This document shows, piece by piece, positions 14,110 to 25,802 of a stretch of 64,000 nt of DNA. The DNA comes from Xestospongia bergquistia (taxonomy: Eukaryota > Porifera > Demospongiae > Haplosclerida > Petrosiidae). The notes below the pieces were generated by a model, which saw nothing but the letters and a program-made list of their open reading frames with translations, was not told where the DNA came from and made no database searches. How positions within the stretch are numbered: the first letter of the stretch is position 1; each line of letters opens with the position of its first letter. The DNA lies in assembly GCA_963965975.1 (NCBI GenBank), contig OZ014419.1:5862650-5926649 (forward strand). The letters run 5' to 3'. A program made the translations under genes and the position numbers.

Positions 14110-16158
14110 ATGTCTAGAGTACAATTATCTTCTTCACACATACATACAGAGCCATTTACTCTGTTAGAAAGGTAAGTTTAACTCAATATATAACTAAAGA
14201 CTTAAACGTGACGTTTTTTTCATCTCTAGAGAGGTAATAGTTGCTGTCTTAAGAGATAGTATAGATCAGTTGTCTATATTGAAAGCCATTACACCAACTG
14301 TTGGAAAGCCATCAGCTAATGTAGATGTAAGTATGATAGATCCACAATCATATTATATAGTGGTCTATAGTGGTCTAGTGAACAAGACTCCATTCCTCTG
14401 TTTGACATAAGGCACCCTATGAGTGGAGTCTGGTTTGTACAACAACTAATTCACCTGATATATTGATATATACAAATGGTACTATGTTAAGGACTATTTT
14501 AGAGCCGCTAGCCATTTATAGACCTGACTAACCAGCTTGTAAAGTTCCTAATATACATTACATCTTGCAAAGTCAACAAAGCATTGTTTTTTGTCATGCA
14601 GGCATTAGCTATAAAATGAACTTAACTCATAACAGGACACAATTATAGTACATAGAGCATAATGTTATTATTATGTCTTGACAGGCCTTGACTGATACTC
14701 TGGCAGAAATTTTAGAGAACCAGTACCAACTAGAAGAACAATTTGAGAAATTAAGATATGGACAAGAACAAACGAAAGAAGAGGTGCATGGTTTATCAAT
14801 GGCTGCACAAGGTATCCTATATTTATTGTATGTGAGATTCATCATGTTCTCTTGTTGTAGCAACAAATAATGTCAGAGCAGTGGCTGATAATTTAGAGAA
14901 ATTGAAACGAGATAGAGATTTTTTGATGTCTATAATGAAGGACACACTACATGAGGTAGTGGAAACTGGTACTATAGAGTCCCTGCAAAGTAGTGTGTTG
15001 TCTTATCAAAATAAAAAGAGAGAAATGGAAGAGACTGTGAAGAGGTAGAGCACACACTTGTCTTGTTGTATTAACTGTATTGTTAATTAGAGAACAAGAT
15101 TGTAGAAAGGAAATAAAGAAACTCAAAAAGCAACTGTTGGAAGTTAGAAAAGAGAAAGAAGAGAAAATAGTTGTAAGATTGTTGTGATACTTCCCACATC
15201 ATATAAATACAATCTATTGAATAACCAGACTGTTATAGTTCAATTCCTTCTATATCTCTCTCTTGTAGAAGTTAGATGAAGAAATAGCTCACTTCAAGGA
15301 TCAACTCCAGGAACTTAAAGCTCGCACAGGACTTGTTAATAAGTATGTCAAGAAACAATCAGAGGTAAACTCCTTGAAGTCAACACACTAACATTGCCTC
15401 TTCTATAAAGGTGAGGGTCCAATGTAGCCAGCGCAAACACCAAAACAAAGAGAACGACATTGAAGAAGAGAAAGTGAGACTATCCCAACAGTTAGCTGAA
15501 GAGAAAAGAGTGCATGCTGAAATTGAGAACTACTTAAAGAAACATGTTGAGGTAAGAATTATAATACATCCATTATCACTAAATGGATGTGCCAATGTAA
15601 CATTGTAACTGATTACATGCACATATATTGACAACATTGTATATATAATAAAGGATCTAGATGGCAAAGTGGAGTACTGGATGACACGCTATGAGGAAGA
15701 TCTTGAAATGAAGACACTTGACGTCCAAGAAATAAAAGTATAAAGACAGTCTATAATCTGACATTAGATACTATTTGCTTGTAGTCTGAAAAAGCTGCAG
15801 GTCTTCAGAAATTGGATGAGCTCACAAAAAATGTAAGTGAACTTTATTTGATAAGACATTTCCATTCTGTTATTGTAGTACAAAGAAAGAGAAGAAGTTG
15901 TAGTTGAACATCGTGCTATGAAAGAGAGACAAAGACGAAAAGAAGAACAAGACAGGAAAGAGAACGAAGCAGCAACTAAGGTATTACAACATTGCTAGTC
16001 AGTCATATATATTGGTTGGCTCTTTATAGCTTCAAGCATGGTGGAGGGGAGTTATGGTTCGTAGACACCTTGGGCCTTATGGTAAAAGTGGCAAGAAAAA
16101 GGGCAAAAAAGGGAAGAAAGGAAAAGGCAAAAGAAAGAAGAAAGGGAAGAAGAGATAA
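14110..16158 (+). CDS. IQCG: IQCG / dynein regulatory complex subunit 9
   Basis: Component of the nexin–dynein regulatory complex of motile cilia, expected in sponge choanocyte and larval flagella. Exons: 14110–14171, 14230–14326, 14685–14811, 14861–15044, 15091–15172, 15269–15364, 15411–15551, 15654–15737, 15785–15832, 15879–15980, 16030–16158; all splice phases agree with GT–AG introns. The product is mostly coiled coil. Family landmarks are LRDSIDQLSIL near the N-terminus, AHFKDQLQELKARTGLVNKY in the middle, and a C-terminal IQ motif (KLQAWWRGVMVRRHLGPYG) followed by a Gly/Lys-rich basic tail, the same arrangement as human IQCG. Start is the first ATG in frame with exon 2; a farther upstream exon cannot be excluded. 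It converges with the next gene. Confidence 0.93.
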
Positions 16159-16404
16159 CTGGTCTATATAACCTGTGTGTTACTAAAATTATTGTTTTGT
16201 AGGTTTAAAGAGTTGTGATATTGAAAATGGTTGAATCTCGATAATAATTATATTTATAATCTATTTATTAATGTTTTACTACATGTAATTATGATGATAG
16301 ATAATTTTAAGAATATAAAAATTAAAAAAACACTTCTTTAAATCAAAATCATGTTCCTTTAATAAAAATGATAGTGATAAACTTAAAAATATTGTTAAAA
16401 ACAA
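16159..16404. other. Tail-to-tail intergenic gap
   Basis: Short AT-rich stretch between the stop codons of two convergent genes. It must hold both 3' UTRs. AATAAAA-like signals occur on the plus strand near 16361. Confidence 0.6.
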
Positions 16405-19400
16405 TCATAAATTTAAGGATGTGTGGATATTTCTCTCATAACTAGAATGACTATGAAAAGGACCTCCTCCTTCCATGAGAACACCAGAATCTTGAGACTG
16501 ACCTACACATGACAATTAAAAATGCAAATGAATAAATTCTAAAAATTATTTAACAGAATTATTACCACTTTACTTAAAACAATGTCTTAATTCTACTTCA
16601 ATAACACCTCACATAATAATTTAGTTATTTATTTATTTGAGAGTTATAACAAAATAAAGTAAGAATATCACTGAGAAATTGAAGTCATAAAAATTGGTAA
16701 TATGGGTTAACTCTAGACAAAAGACATCCTTAAAATTATAATCTTCTCTCGTTATTCATATCACATAGGTGTATATCTTAAGGGAATTCTTGTTAAATAT
16801 AATAAGGCTTTTGATGAATGCTTTATTTCTTTGTGTGGTAGAAAACATGCAAACAGAAATGTATCTATTGCCCATACACACTCTATACATGTCACACTAC
16901 CTGACAGACTAATTCTATTCATTGCAATGTAATCTAGCATACTTCAAAGCATAACATCAATACCACAGTATATAGACATATCATTACACAAGCATAAATG
17001 GAATCCCCATAATCCAGTGCAAAATTACACAACTATTGGCACGCTGAGTATTTTTCTTTGCCAAAAATACTATATGGAGGAGTGTGGCATATGTACTATA
17101 ATAATATAAAGGCAAGATTTAGTGTCTGTAGTAAACATGGCTAATATGTATATAAGGTGCTAAAGTCTAACAAGCAATTAAAAGATTGTTATGTCAATTT
17201 TATACCTTCTCCATAATGAGGAATGTCCAATTGTCGTCGTGCTGATGAAGGCAAGGAAGATGAATGTTTGTGGGTAGTCACTCCATTAGAGCTCACTAAA
17301 TTAGATACTTGACTAGGAGGAGAAGAAGGACTTAGTAGAGAGTCTAATGAGTCATCAGAATCTAAAGATCGGGCATCAGATAAAGAAATATAGGGTCTAA
17401 CATTGTGAGTTCCAGAGTGAATTAAAGGTTGAATAGAGTTATTGCAAACATGACTCATAAGTCGATCAGGTGGAGGAGTTAATGATTTCACAATAGGATA
17501 TGAGGTTTTTCGATGAATTGGTAGAGGACTACATTGTTGTGATCCTGGAGCTGACACAACAGGATGGGATACATAACCATGGTGATAATTAGCCCTCCTT
17601 CGTTGGACTTCAGGAGTATTAGGAAAGGAGTGAGAAGAGACATCCATATGGTTGTGAACATGGGTCTGAGATATGGATGGAACTCCCAGTCTAGTTCCCA
17701 ATTGGGAACGAAGTGCGTGTCCATTCATTAAACCATTGTTTATCCTTGAGACTTGCATGTGTTGATCATAAGTTGGTAAGGCTGGAGTTAATGCTACTGT
17801 TGTAGGATGAAGACGATTAAGTAATTGAGAGGAGAGGCCCCTATCATATGCCACATTATCATTTGTTAAATGACTTTCCCCTTGGATGTCCAATTGTGAA
17901 TATACTGGCTTTGATGGAGAACTGGTTCTTCGAACAGGCATGACCATTTTGTAGTTTGTAGGAATAATTTCTAAGCTTTTTTGTCTACCAATAGACTCAA
18001 TTATAGAGGTAGTCTCTGATTGTGCTGGTATACCATTGATAGCTGGCATATCTTCAGATTCTTCTGGTTCAAGTAGAGATTGAAGTGTTTCAATTAGTGT
18101 ATCTTTCTCCTTGAGTGTAGCTTCAAGAGATGACACTCTGTGAGGTTGGATCAAGAATTATATTCAAAATGGTCTAAACAAGTTACTCTCACCTATTCTC
18201 AAAGTTAGCTATATCCTTCTGAGCCTCCTCTAACTGTTCCATGTACAGCATTTTCTGATCTTTAGTTTTTTGTAATTCTTTCTCCTTCTCTTTTAATTGT
18301 CTTTCTAACTGATCAATCTTTGTATCCCTGTAATGGATAAAGACATGATGGGTGTGACACTACTGTAGCCACATAACTACAATAACAAAGGAACTTTTAA
18401 AAAAGTTATTCTATCACTAGACAACAGTCACTTCTATGTCTTTACCTTGGTATTACAGTAGCATCCAATATAAACTGTCGCTCAGCAACCAATTCTAAAC
18501 ACTTGTGTTCAAACTAAAAAAATGTAAAAAAGTTGATAGAAATAACAGAAAAAATGAAATTATGTAAGGCAGCTTTTCTCAAAATACACAATCGTGTTTA
18601 CTTAATAAAATATACCTTAGCTAAATCAGCTTGAAGAGTAGCTATTTTCAGCTCATCATCTTTGCTCATATTTCCTTTCTTACTGTCATCTTGTTCCTTT
18701 CCTTCTTTAAGTTCTTGTACATATACCTCAAGTTGTTTCCGCAGTTGTAGCTCAAGTTGCTGTCTCTTCTGACTGGAGGACAACATTGCTGAAAGGATGG
18801 ACTGAAGTCTCTCAAGACTGGCAGAGTAAGTGGAAGCCATTTTACTCTACAAAAGGAGACAGTTATATATGTACACACATTCTCTAGATGTGAGACAATG
18901 CATTTTCAATGCACACTTACATCTGATATCGTGGTAGCTTTGTTATTTTCCTCCCCTTCATTGTCATCATCATTACTACTACCTCTACTGGTCACTTTCA
19001 TAGCTGATCTCATACAGTGTAAATCTTTCTCTAATTGCTCTCGTGCAGTTGTCACATTTTGATCTGAGTAAAAATAAAGTAAGAAGTTCGGTTATAATTT
19101 TGATAATATATTATCTAACTATAGAACTTGTTTAATAATGTTTACAGAAGTAAACATTATTGTAATGCAAAAGTTGGTATAAAGTCTTTAAAAAGACAAC
19201 TACCTTTTGCTTTGTGTATTACAATAAACTATTTTTGTATCAAGAACTTGTAACATCAAATACACATGATAAAAGTACAATTCAGTACACTGGAAAAATT
19301 TAGTTAATAATACAATATTAAAGTTAATGAGAATTTAGCGAGTAATTATTAGTTCAAGTTAATGTGTTTAGACAAAGATTTGAAATTCCTTACTTTGCTT

Positions 19401-21405
19401 GATAAGTTTAGCAATCATGGTATCTCTCCGAGCTAATTCACGCTTCAGAAGATTATCCTAAATAGGAAAAACGATTCAATAATAAGTTATCAGCAGCGAA
19501 TCAATATGTTCACTTTCTAACACATATTTCAATCATTTCAACAATGCATTATATCAGTAGACAAAAATTACAATAAGTAAACAAAAAGTCAGTAAACAAA
19601 CAGATGCCTTTCCATAAATATATAACATTATCTCATGTATGAAGATTGGAATCCACTTAGAATTTCATCTCAGTAATTCTAGATCGAGTTGTATTTAATA
19701 ATATTAATTTATTACTAACTAATAGATGTTTTACATTGTTGTGCATTATAAAAGGATATACCAATTACATACAAAATAAACATGCAATGATGTAATGATT
19801 TATACATCTAGTTTGCTTACTGGTTTGGCCACTTTGAAGCTAGCATTTCTTCTTATAGAGTGAAGTTCAACTGAATCAAGATAAAAACATATAAAAAAGG
19901 AAAGTTCAATAACAATTAAAATACCTTTTTGCTGAACGCTAGCCTCTTTGGATTTTCTAAGTTCTTCCTCCAACTTTTTTCTCATAGCCACTTCGAGCCT
20001 TTCTTTCCTAGAAGTGGTTGCTTCAAGTAATCTATGTGCTTCACGAAGATGCTCCAGTTCTTGTTCCAACTATAACAAAGTTATTAGTAAGAATGAGAAT
20101 ACTTATTAAACTACCTTTTGCAATCTACAAACTCTTTCATAATACACATCTAATTCTTTCTTTAGGGAAGTATTCTCATCTCTTAGTATGTCCAACATGT
20201 GAGATGAAATATGATAGTGCGGTGTGGGAGTGTGACACTTGGGAGTGTGGTCCTCTACTGACGAAGATGGCTCCTATGAGAATATAATGACAATAACACA
20301 ATACACTCCTCCCTCCCCCATATGTGCAATATACAATGTAAATTGAGCTGGTACACAACATCTGCTGTCTAACACTTATTCATGAGGTGAGGCACACTAA
20401 TGATATTCACGATGCTTGTTAAGCTATTATGTGGGACAATTTCATTGTCACAGTCATAACAAGTTAGTGCTAAAATTAGATTTGGTCTTATCTCTAACAA
20501 TACATTGACACTTTGTAGTATCATATGGAACTATCTTGAGGATAATGATCTCTTACATGTAATATCTCATCAACACTCTTAGATTTTTGCTTTCTTGTCA
20601 TTCTAAGCACTTCCATTCTTTGCTTCTCTGTTACATCAGTGTCTGGTGACATGTGTCTGTGTGTATTTGTGCTTGTGAAGGGACTTTCGTTTGGTAGTGG
20701 TGATGTAGATGAATGCATTTGTGGTTCAGTGATTGCGAAGGTCAGTGCAGCTTGAGGAAGTAGTTTCATTCTGAGAACTGAAATAGATTGAAGAATAGTG
20801 TGACGATCTGTCTCATTTAATATCTGAAGTTGATCTGAGGAGATAAAGACAACATCACTAGTAGATTATCAATGAAAAAGCTCTGTACTCATAAAGCTAT
20901 TATATTGATGGTATCAACTGTTAAATGTCTGATAGGAATAAACTCTAAACCCTAACAGTTTCAAGATGGAACTGATATAAAAGGAAGGGAAATTTTGTCT
21001 GTAATTCTGCATAAAACTTACCCAAATAGCTAGGACTCATTTTAAATAGTGTATGACCATCTACTCTGTATTCTAAAACGAGAGAGAAGAAAATATTCCT
21101 CAAAATGAAGTAGACTAGTCCACCCACTCATCTCAATATTATTTTATGCACCATTAAACAAAAGAAAACTGTTACAAATGTAGTCAGTCAAAACAATAGT
21201 ATATTGACATTAAATAAAAATTGTTAGACCTAGCACTAATACTGTGATTGCTAGCAAATTAGTAACTCAGTTATAAAATGATACCTTGGAATAATCTCGA
21301 ATAATCTTGGGATAAAGGCAGGCAAGCAAGCCACTCCAAGACATCTTCAACCCTCCAATATAGGAACTGAGTTGGATCTTGAGAGTTAGAAGGCGATGCT
21401 GACAT
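16405..21405 (-). CDS. SAM domain plus angiomotin-type coiled-coil protein
   Basis: Thirteen minus-strand exons join in phase: 21405–21285, 21072–21022, 20834–20557, 20273–20115, 20069–19925, 19870–19821, 19457–19394, 19063–18921, 18846–18616, 18513–18446, 18327–18193, 18137–17206, 16502–16405 (824 aa). Residues about 15–80 form a SAM domain (WRVEDVLEWLACLPL...YSRLFQEYRVDGHTLF...HTILQSISVLR). The middle is coiled coil with motifs resembling the angiomotin coiled-coil homology region: KERLEVAMRKKLEEELRK, KRQQLELQLRKQLEVYV, ERQFILDATVIPRDT and LEATLKEKDTLIETLQ. In animals angiomotins scaffold polarity and Hippo/YAP signalling at junctions. No PPxY motif was seen. The start follows a strong acceptor just 5' of the ATG, implying a 5' UTR intron. 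The C-terminus is TSLNL, possibly a class II PDZ ligand. The angiomotin link is by recalled motif similarity. Confidence 0.75.
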
Positions 21406-21671
21406 TCTAAAAACGACAAAACATTGACAGAACACTGAGAGCACTCGTGGTAAATACAAATACTTAGTTCTAATCTATTGACGTCATAATTTAGTAACCA
21501 CGCCTACAATTCTAACATGAACTATCTGGTTGCTAAGATACTACTCTAATAGTCTCGATGACGATTTGGTTACTAAGATGCCAGCTGAAATTTGCTGCAC
21601 TGAAGCAAACAAGAATCGTTGCATTCCATTTAAAGTTATAACTACCTTTTAATTTAACAGACATTACAAGA
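21406..21671. promoter_or_regulatory. Shared head-to-head promoter interval (putative)
   Basis: Only 266 bp separate the start codon of the minus-strand SAM/coiled-coil gene from that of the plus-strand membrane gene. It also contains the 5' UTR intron acceptor of the former, so the core promoters must overlap or lie within it. No TATA box at a convincing position was identified. Confidence 0.45.
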
Positions 21672-24075
21672 ATGTATGCTATTAACCTGCCGGTTTACAA
21701 AGTAGTTGTGTTCCTCGGCTTACTAGCTCAGTACATCTGTTATGCAACACTGGTAATTAGAACACCTGTAAATAATGTAATTATGTTTGGACAGCAACTG
21801 ATATTTGATAATGTACGAAAGTATAAGGATTTAATTATTAGGTTTACATACATGCTATTAGTAGGTAGTGTATCCATCAATATAGTCAATTTAGTATGTA
21901 CTGTACAATATGGTGACTTACACACCAATGTTGTGTTGATTGAGGAAATTGCTACATGAATCCAATATGTATTCTAATATGGTACATAATTCACATGTGC
22001 AAACTTCTTTATATCAAGACCATCTTTATACACTCATTGAAGTATTATCAATACTCGGTTTCTTAGGCTGCCAAGATTTGTCCAATTGACCAGTGGAAAA
22101 TTACATTTGATGACAGCTATGACGAAGGAGAAGCCATGTTACTATTTACATTACCACATCAAAAACAAGTACTTGTACATGTACATGTACATTACCCTTT
22201 TCATCATCATTCATGCATCATCATTCATGCATCCTTTTGTCATCATTCATGCATCATCGTTCATGCATCCTTTTTCTACCCACTTATCTGTCATCTATTA
22301 TTATATTTAATAGAGACCTCGTGATGTCATAGCAATATTGACATGTACTGATCTTGTAGTCAATGGCACTGGTAAAGTGAATATTAGGACACACAAAGTA
22401 AGGCATACCATTACACCATATATTATTATGTTATAATTGAACAGAATCTTCCCACTCAAATCCAGTTCAATCTAAGTCTACCTGATCCACAAAATCTTAA
22501 GGCTTACATAAAAGAAGATGGATGGATGAATCATTCTTGTTCCCTGGAATTAAAATCCAGGTATTCTCAGACAGTCATATTAGTTGTATATTACACTAGT
22601 ACTATTAGGAAAATGAAAGAAACTACTCCACAAGTTTGTCAACTAACTCTTAAATCTTTTCATGGAAGACTTTTACCTACTTGTAATGAGAATAGAGGTA
22701 AGGAAGACAACTTTGAGGTATCTTAAGTGCTTTAAATGGTAGGGAACTTGGTCATTAATAAGATTGAAGTGAAAGAGAAGGAAGGTCAAGTTATGTTGTA
22801 CTTCAAGAATTCACCAAATGTATTACCAAATTATTTGGTGTAATAATAAATATTTGTTTGTCCATTAGGATGTAGTGACATTAGACTCTGATTGCCATCA
22901 AGGAAATATTCTTGGACACAACAGAGATGCTGAGCTTGAAGACAACTTACTTCCATTATCTCCTCCAGGAGTACAACCATCTGTAATATCCATTGGATTC
23001 TACCCAGATTGGTTAGTAGTACAGTACCTTATCTCTCAATATGATCGTATTCTTATTCTAGTGAAAATACTACAGTCAGTGGTCTGTTTCAACATCGCTA
23101 TCTCTCAGACTGCTTCTTAGAGATATATGCACTATGTCAGGAAGGGATGGTGTCCATTAAAAGGCTAGAACCCAAATTTGAGAAAGGTGTCTTCCCTCAG
23201 AAAAGCATGTCCACTATCATGTATTTTAAATAGATGTCATGCATTGTCCACCCCCCAAATCAAGTCTTCAGGTACTTGGAGAACATTTGGAGCTTAAGTT
23301 TCGTCTCTCTAGTATTCCATTAGTCCTTTTATTAGCAGGAGCTGCAGTACAATCTACGGTTGTAGTCATACTAATACCACTTGTGGTATGTATCCTGTCA
23401 TTGATTAGTAAGAGTACAATATGTACACTGTTTTATTTACAGGCTGTCAAGCTTTTGTATTTGAAGTGCAAGCAACGATTTTCAAGAGATAACCATAAGA
23501 TTTCAAAATCAAGTGTCAGTCATGTTGAAGAAACTGAAGCTCTGTTACAAGTTAGTGACAATGAAGAGAAGAAGGTGAAAGAACATAAACAGAAAAAGAA
23601 ACAGAAGAAGAACAAAGAGTCTAATAATAAAAAGCTCAAAGGGGCCAAATATGAGGAGCTCACTGTAAATGACAGTTTTGAAAATAATGAAGCAAACTCA
23701 TTTGATAAAATTGAGGATCATTTAACACCACCTCCACCACCTAGTATGACAGATATATCAGCAGAATTGAGAGGAAATGTACCACCACCTCCTCCACCAC
23801 CAATGATGAATACTGGTGTTCCACCACCACCTCCACCAGTAATGAATGCTGGCATACCACCACCGCCACCACCACCACCACCACCACCACCACCACCACC
23901 ACCTCCACTAATGATGAATGCTGGTGTTCCACCACCACCACCACCTCCACCAGTGATGAATGCTGGCATACCGCCACCACCACCATTTCCTCCACCAATG
24001 ATGAATGCTGGTATATCCCTATCCCTACCACCACCACCTCCACCACCACCACCACCACCACCTCAACTAACATGA
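21672..24075 (+). CDS. Unrecognised multi-pass membrane protein with polyproline tail
   Basis: Exons 21672–21893, 22067–22168, 22314–22397, 22445–22697, 22743–22837, 22869–23011, 23062–23186, 23282–23385 and 23443–24075 join in phase to 586 aa; the first donor and the acceptor at 23281 are the least certain. Hydrophobic segments lie near residues 5–30 (VYKVVVFLGLLAQYICYATL), 57–74 (FTYMLLVGSVSINIVNL) and about 350–375 (PLVLLLAGAAVQSTVVVILI). The intervening region carries Asn-X-Ser/Thr sites (NGT, NLS, NHS), suggesting a lumenal or extracellular domain. After the last membrane segment comes a Lys-rich stretch, then a formin FH1-like tail with runs of 5–16 prolines separated by MNAGVP/MNAGIP spacers, likely to bind profilin, SH3 or WW domains. 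I do not recognise the family. The final stop is 79 bp from the convergent NUBP2 stop. Confidence 0.75.
23727..24066 (+). repeat. Coding (CCA/CCT)n proline-codon repeat
   Basis: Tandem CCA/CCT/CCG codons with recurring ATGATGAATGCTGGT spacers encode PPPPP(V/M)MNAG units. The repeat is in frame with the preceding gene. The reverse-strand glycine- or valine-rich frames over it are shadows. Confidence 0.9.
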
Positions 24076-24154
24076 TAATATACAACTGAAGTACATAGCA
24101 AATTATTTATTCAAATTAATAATTGACAGTAATATAAAAATATATTAACCATTA

Positions 24155-25738
24155 CTATTTTATGATCTCTCTTTCACTAATAGTACTAAGTATATTCTCA
24201 ACAATTGTTCTTAGAGCAAGACAAGTTGGAGAACCACTGTATTCTGTAATATAATTCTTACCCTCATCAACACAGTGAACTAAAGTAGAATCAAGTGGTA
24301 CTCTGCCTATGTTAGAGAAACTATATAGAGAGAGTATGGAAAGAAACACTACCTAAGAATGGTACTTTACAGTAAGCAGCTAACGCCTCTCCTCCACCAC
24401 TGGAAAATATATTAGTGCATTCCTGTGACAAAAAGATCAGTCAATTCTATTCCAAAAATACAAAACTCACTGAACAATGAGGACAGACAAAACCACTCAT
24501 ATTTTCTATGATACCCAATACTGGGATTTTGGTCTTTCGACAAAAAGTGAATTCTCGTCTTACATCTGCTGTGGAGACATCCTGTATATAATAAGTGATG
24601 AACCTGTAATAAAGTCCGTAATACCTGTGGTGTTGTTACTAATATAGCCCCATCAGGTTTCAATGTTTGAATGTTCTCAACAACAGATATGTGTTCATCA
24701 CTTGTTCCTATAAAAATACACTGTCTTAATAACACAGTTTGCTGATGTTTATTATCACTGATGTTGTACCTGTCTTGTTTATTTCTCACATCAATAGTTA
24801 AATGTTCTAGGTACTTTTGGTGTGATATAATGTATTATCTTTATTCAAAGCAAGCTTCATTATAATGTGTTCAGCAATAGCATGAACATACATTTTAACT
24901 GTGATATTATTACCTGGAGGTGTGTCAACGATGAGATAGTCTAGATCTTCCCATATAACATCAGTAAGAAACTGTTTGATCATAGCTAAGTTAACAATAA
25001 GTAAAATAACAAGTCAATGATTATTACCATTCTTTTTGGGTCCTCTCCATACAACAGCATCATCTTTATGATTTAATAGAAATCCAATAGACATTAATGA
25101 TAAAGTTTGAGATGAATCTGGGAAGACTGGAACCCAACTAATAGAGACAATAATCATAGAAGGGTTTTCTCTCTCTCTCTCTCTCTCTCTTACCCTTTGC
25201 TAGATTGGTGAACATCTTTGCCTTCCACACCAAACATATGAGGAATACTGGGACCACACAAGTCAACATCAAGTATACCAACCTATAGTTATATGTATAA
25301 GTAATTGTAATGTTGCACTAAATTGTCCTTAACTACATGAACATATAATATCATTTCAAAATAAACTGCTAGTACTCAAAACAGTTACATTTTAGATATT
25401 TGGCAAGTTGTCAATAACTGTTAGTGATTTCATTGATATGATACACACTAAAACTGCCAGTAATTAGTCACATGAAATTTCAGAGTCTCAATTTGGTAAT
25501 GGTGAAATTTACTATATAGTAGAAATTTGTGGGTGTGGCTAAACTGACGTACCTTATTGCCCATTTGTACTAGAGAGAGAGCAATTTGTGTTGTCATGGT
25601 ACTTTTACCAACTCCACCCTTCCCTGACAACACAAGAAGGATATGTTTAACACCAGACAATAAAGGTTGTTCTTCTGTAAGTAAAAAGGAAAAAACTATA
25701 TTTTACTTGAAATGATCTTACCTGCCATGACTAATAAT
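24155..25738 (-). CDS. NUBP2: Cytosolic Fe–S cluster assembly factor NUBP2
   Basis: P-loop ATPase that, with NUBP1, scaffolds [4Fe-4S] clusters for cytosolic and nuclear proteins. Exons 25738–25732 (7 nt: ATG GCA G), 25674–25553, 25282–25194, 25137–25028, 24985–24914, 24707–24625, 24581–24471, 24422–24353, 24306–24155 total 272 codons including stop, giving 271 aa, the same length as human NUBP2. Walker A is GKGGVGKST (residues about 19–27); Mrp-family landmarks are [35 protein letters not shown] and [20 protein letters not shown], which contains the cluster-binding CPxC pair. The 7-nt first coding exon is unusual but supported by phase and by perfect GT and AG flanks. It is divergently paired with the next gene at 64 bp. 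Confidence 0.97.
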
Positions 25739-25802
25739 TAATTATGCATACGTATCATGTTGAATTGCCATAGCAACAGTAAAATAACTTTTGAACTTAA
25801 AA
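25739..25802. promoter_or_regulatory. 64-bp bidirectional start-codon interval
   Basis: The NUBP2 ATG (minus) and the coiled-coil gene ATG (plus) are separated by only 64 bp, so both transcription starts must lie in this interval, inside the other gene, or farther upstream with overlap. The sequence is AT-rich with no obvious TATA box. Confidence 0.5.

Noticed and set aside
21740-21928. Minus-strand 62-codon frame over the first exon of the membrane gene
   Set aside because: Antisense to an exon with consistent downstream splicing and hydrophobic segments.
23718-24085. Minus-strand Gly-rich and Val-rich open frames
   Set aside because: Antisense shadows of the polyproline codons.
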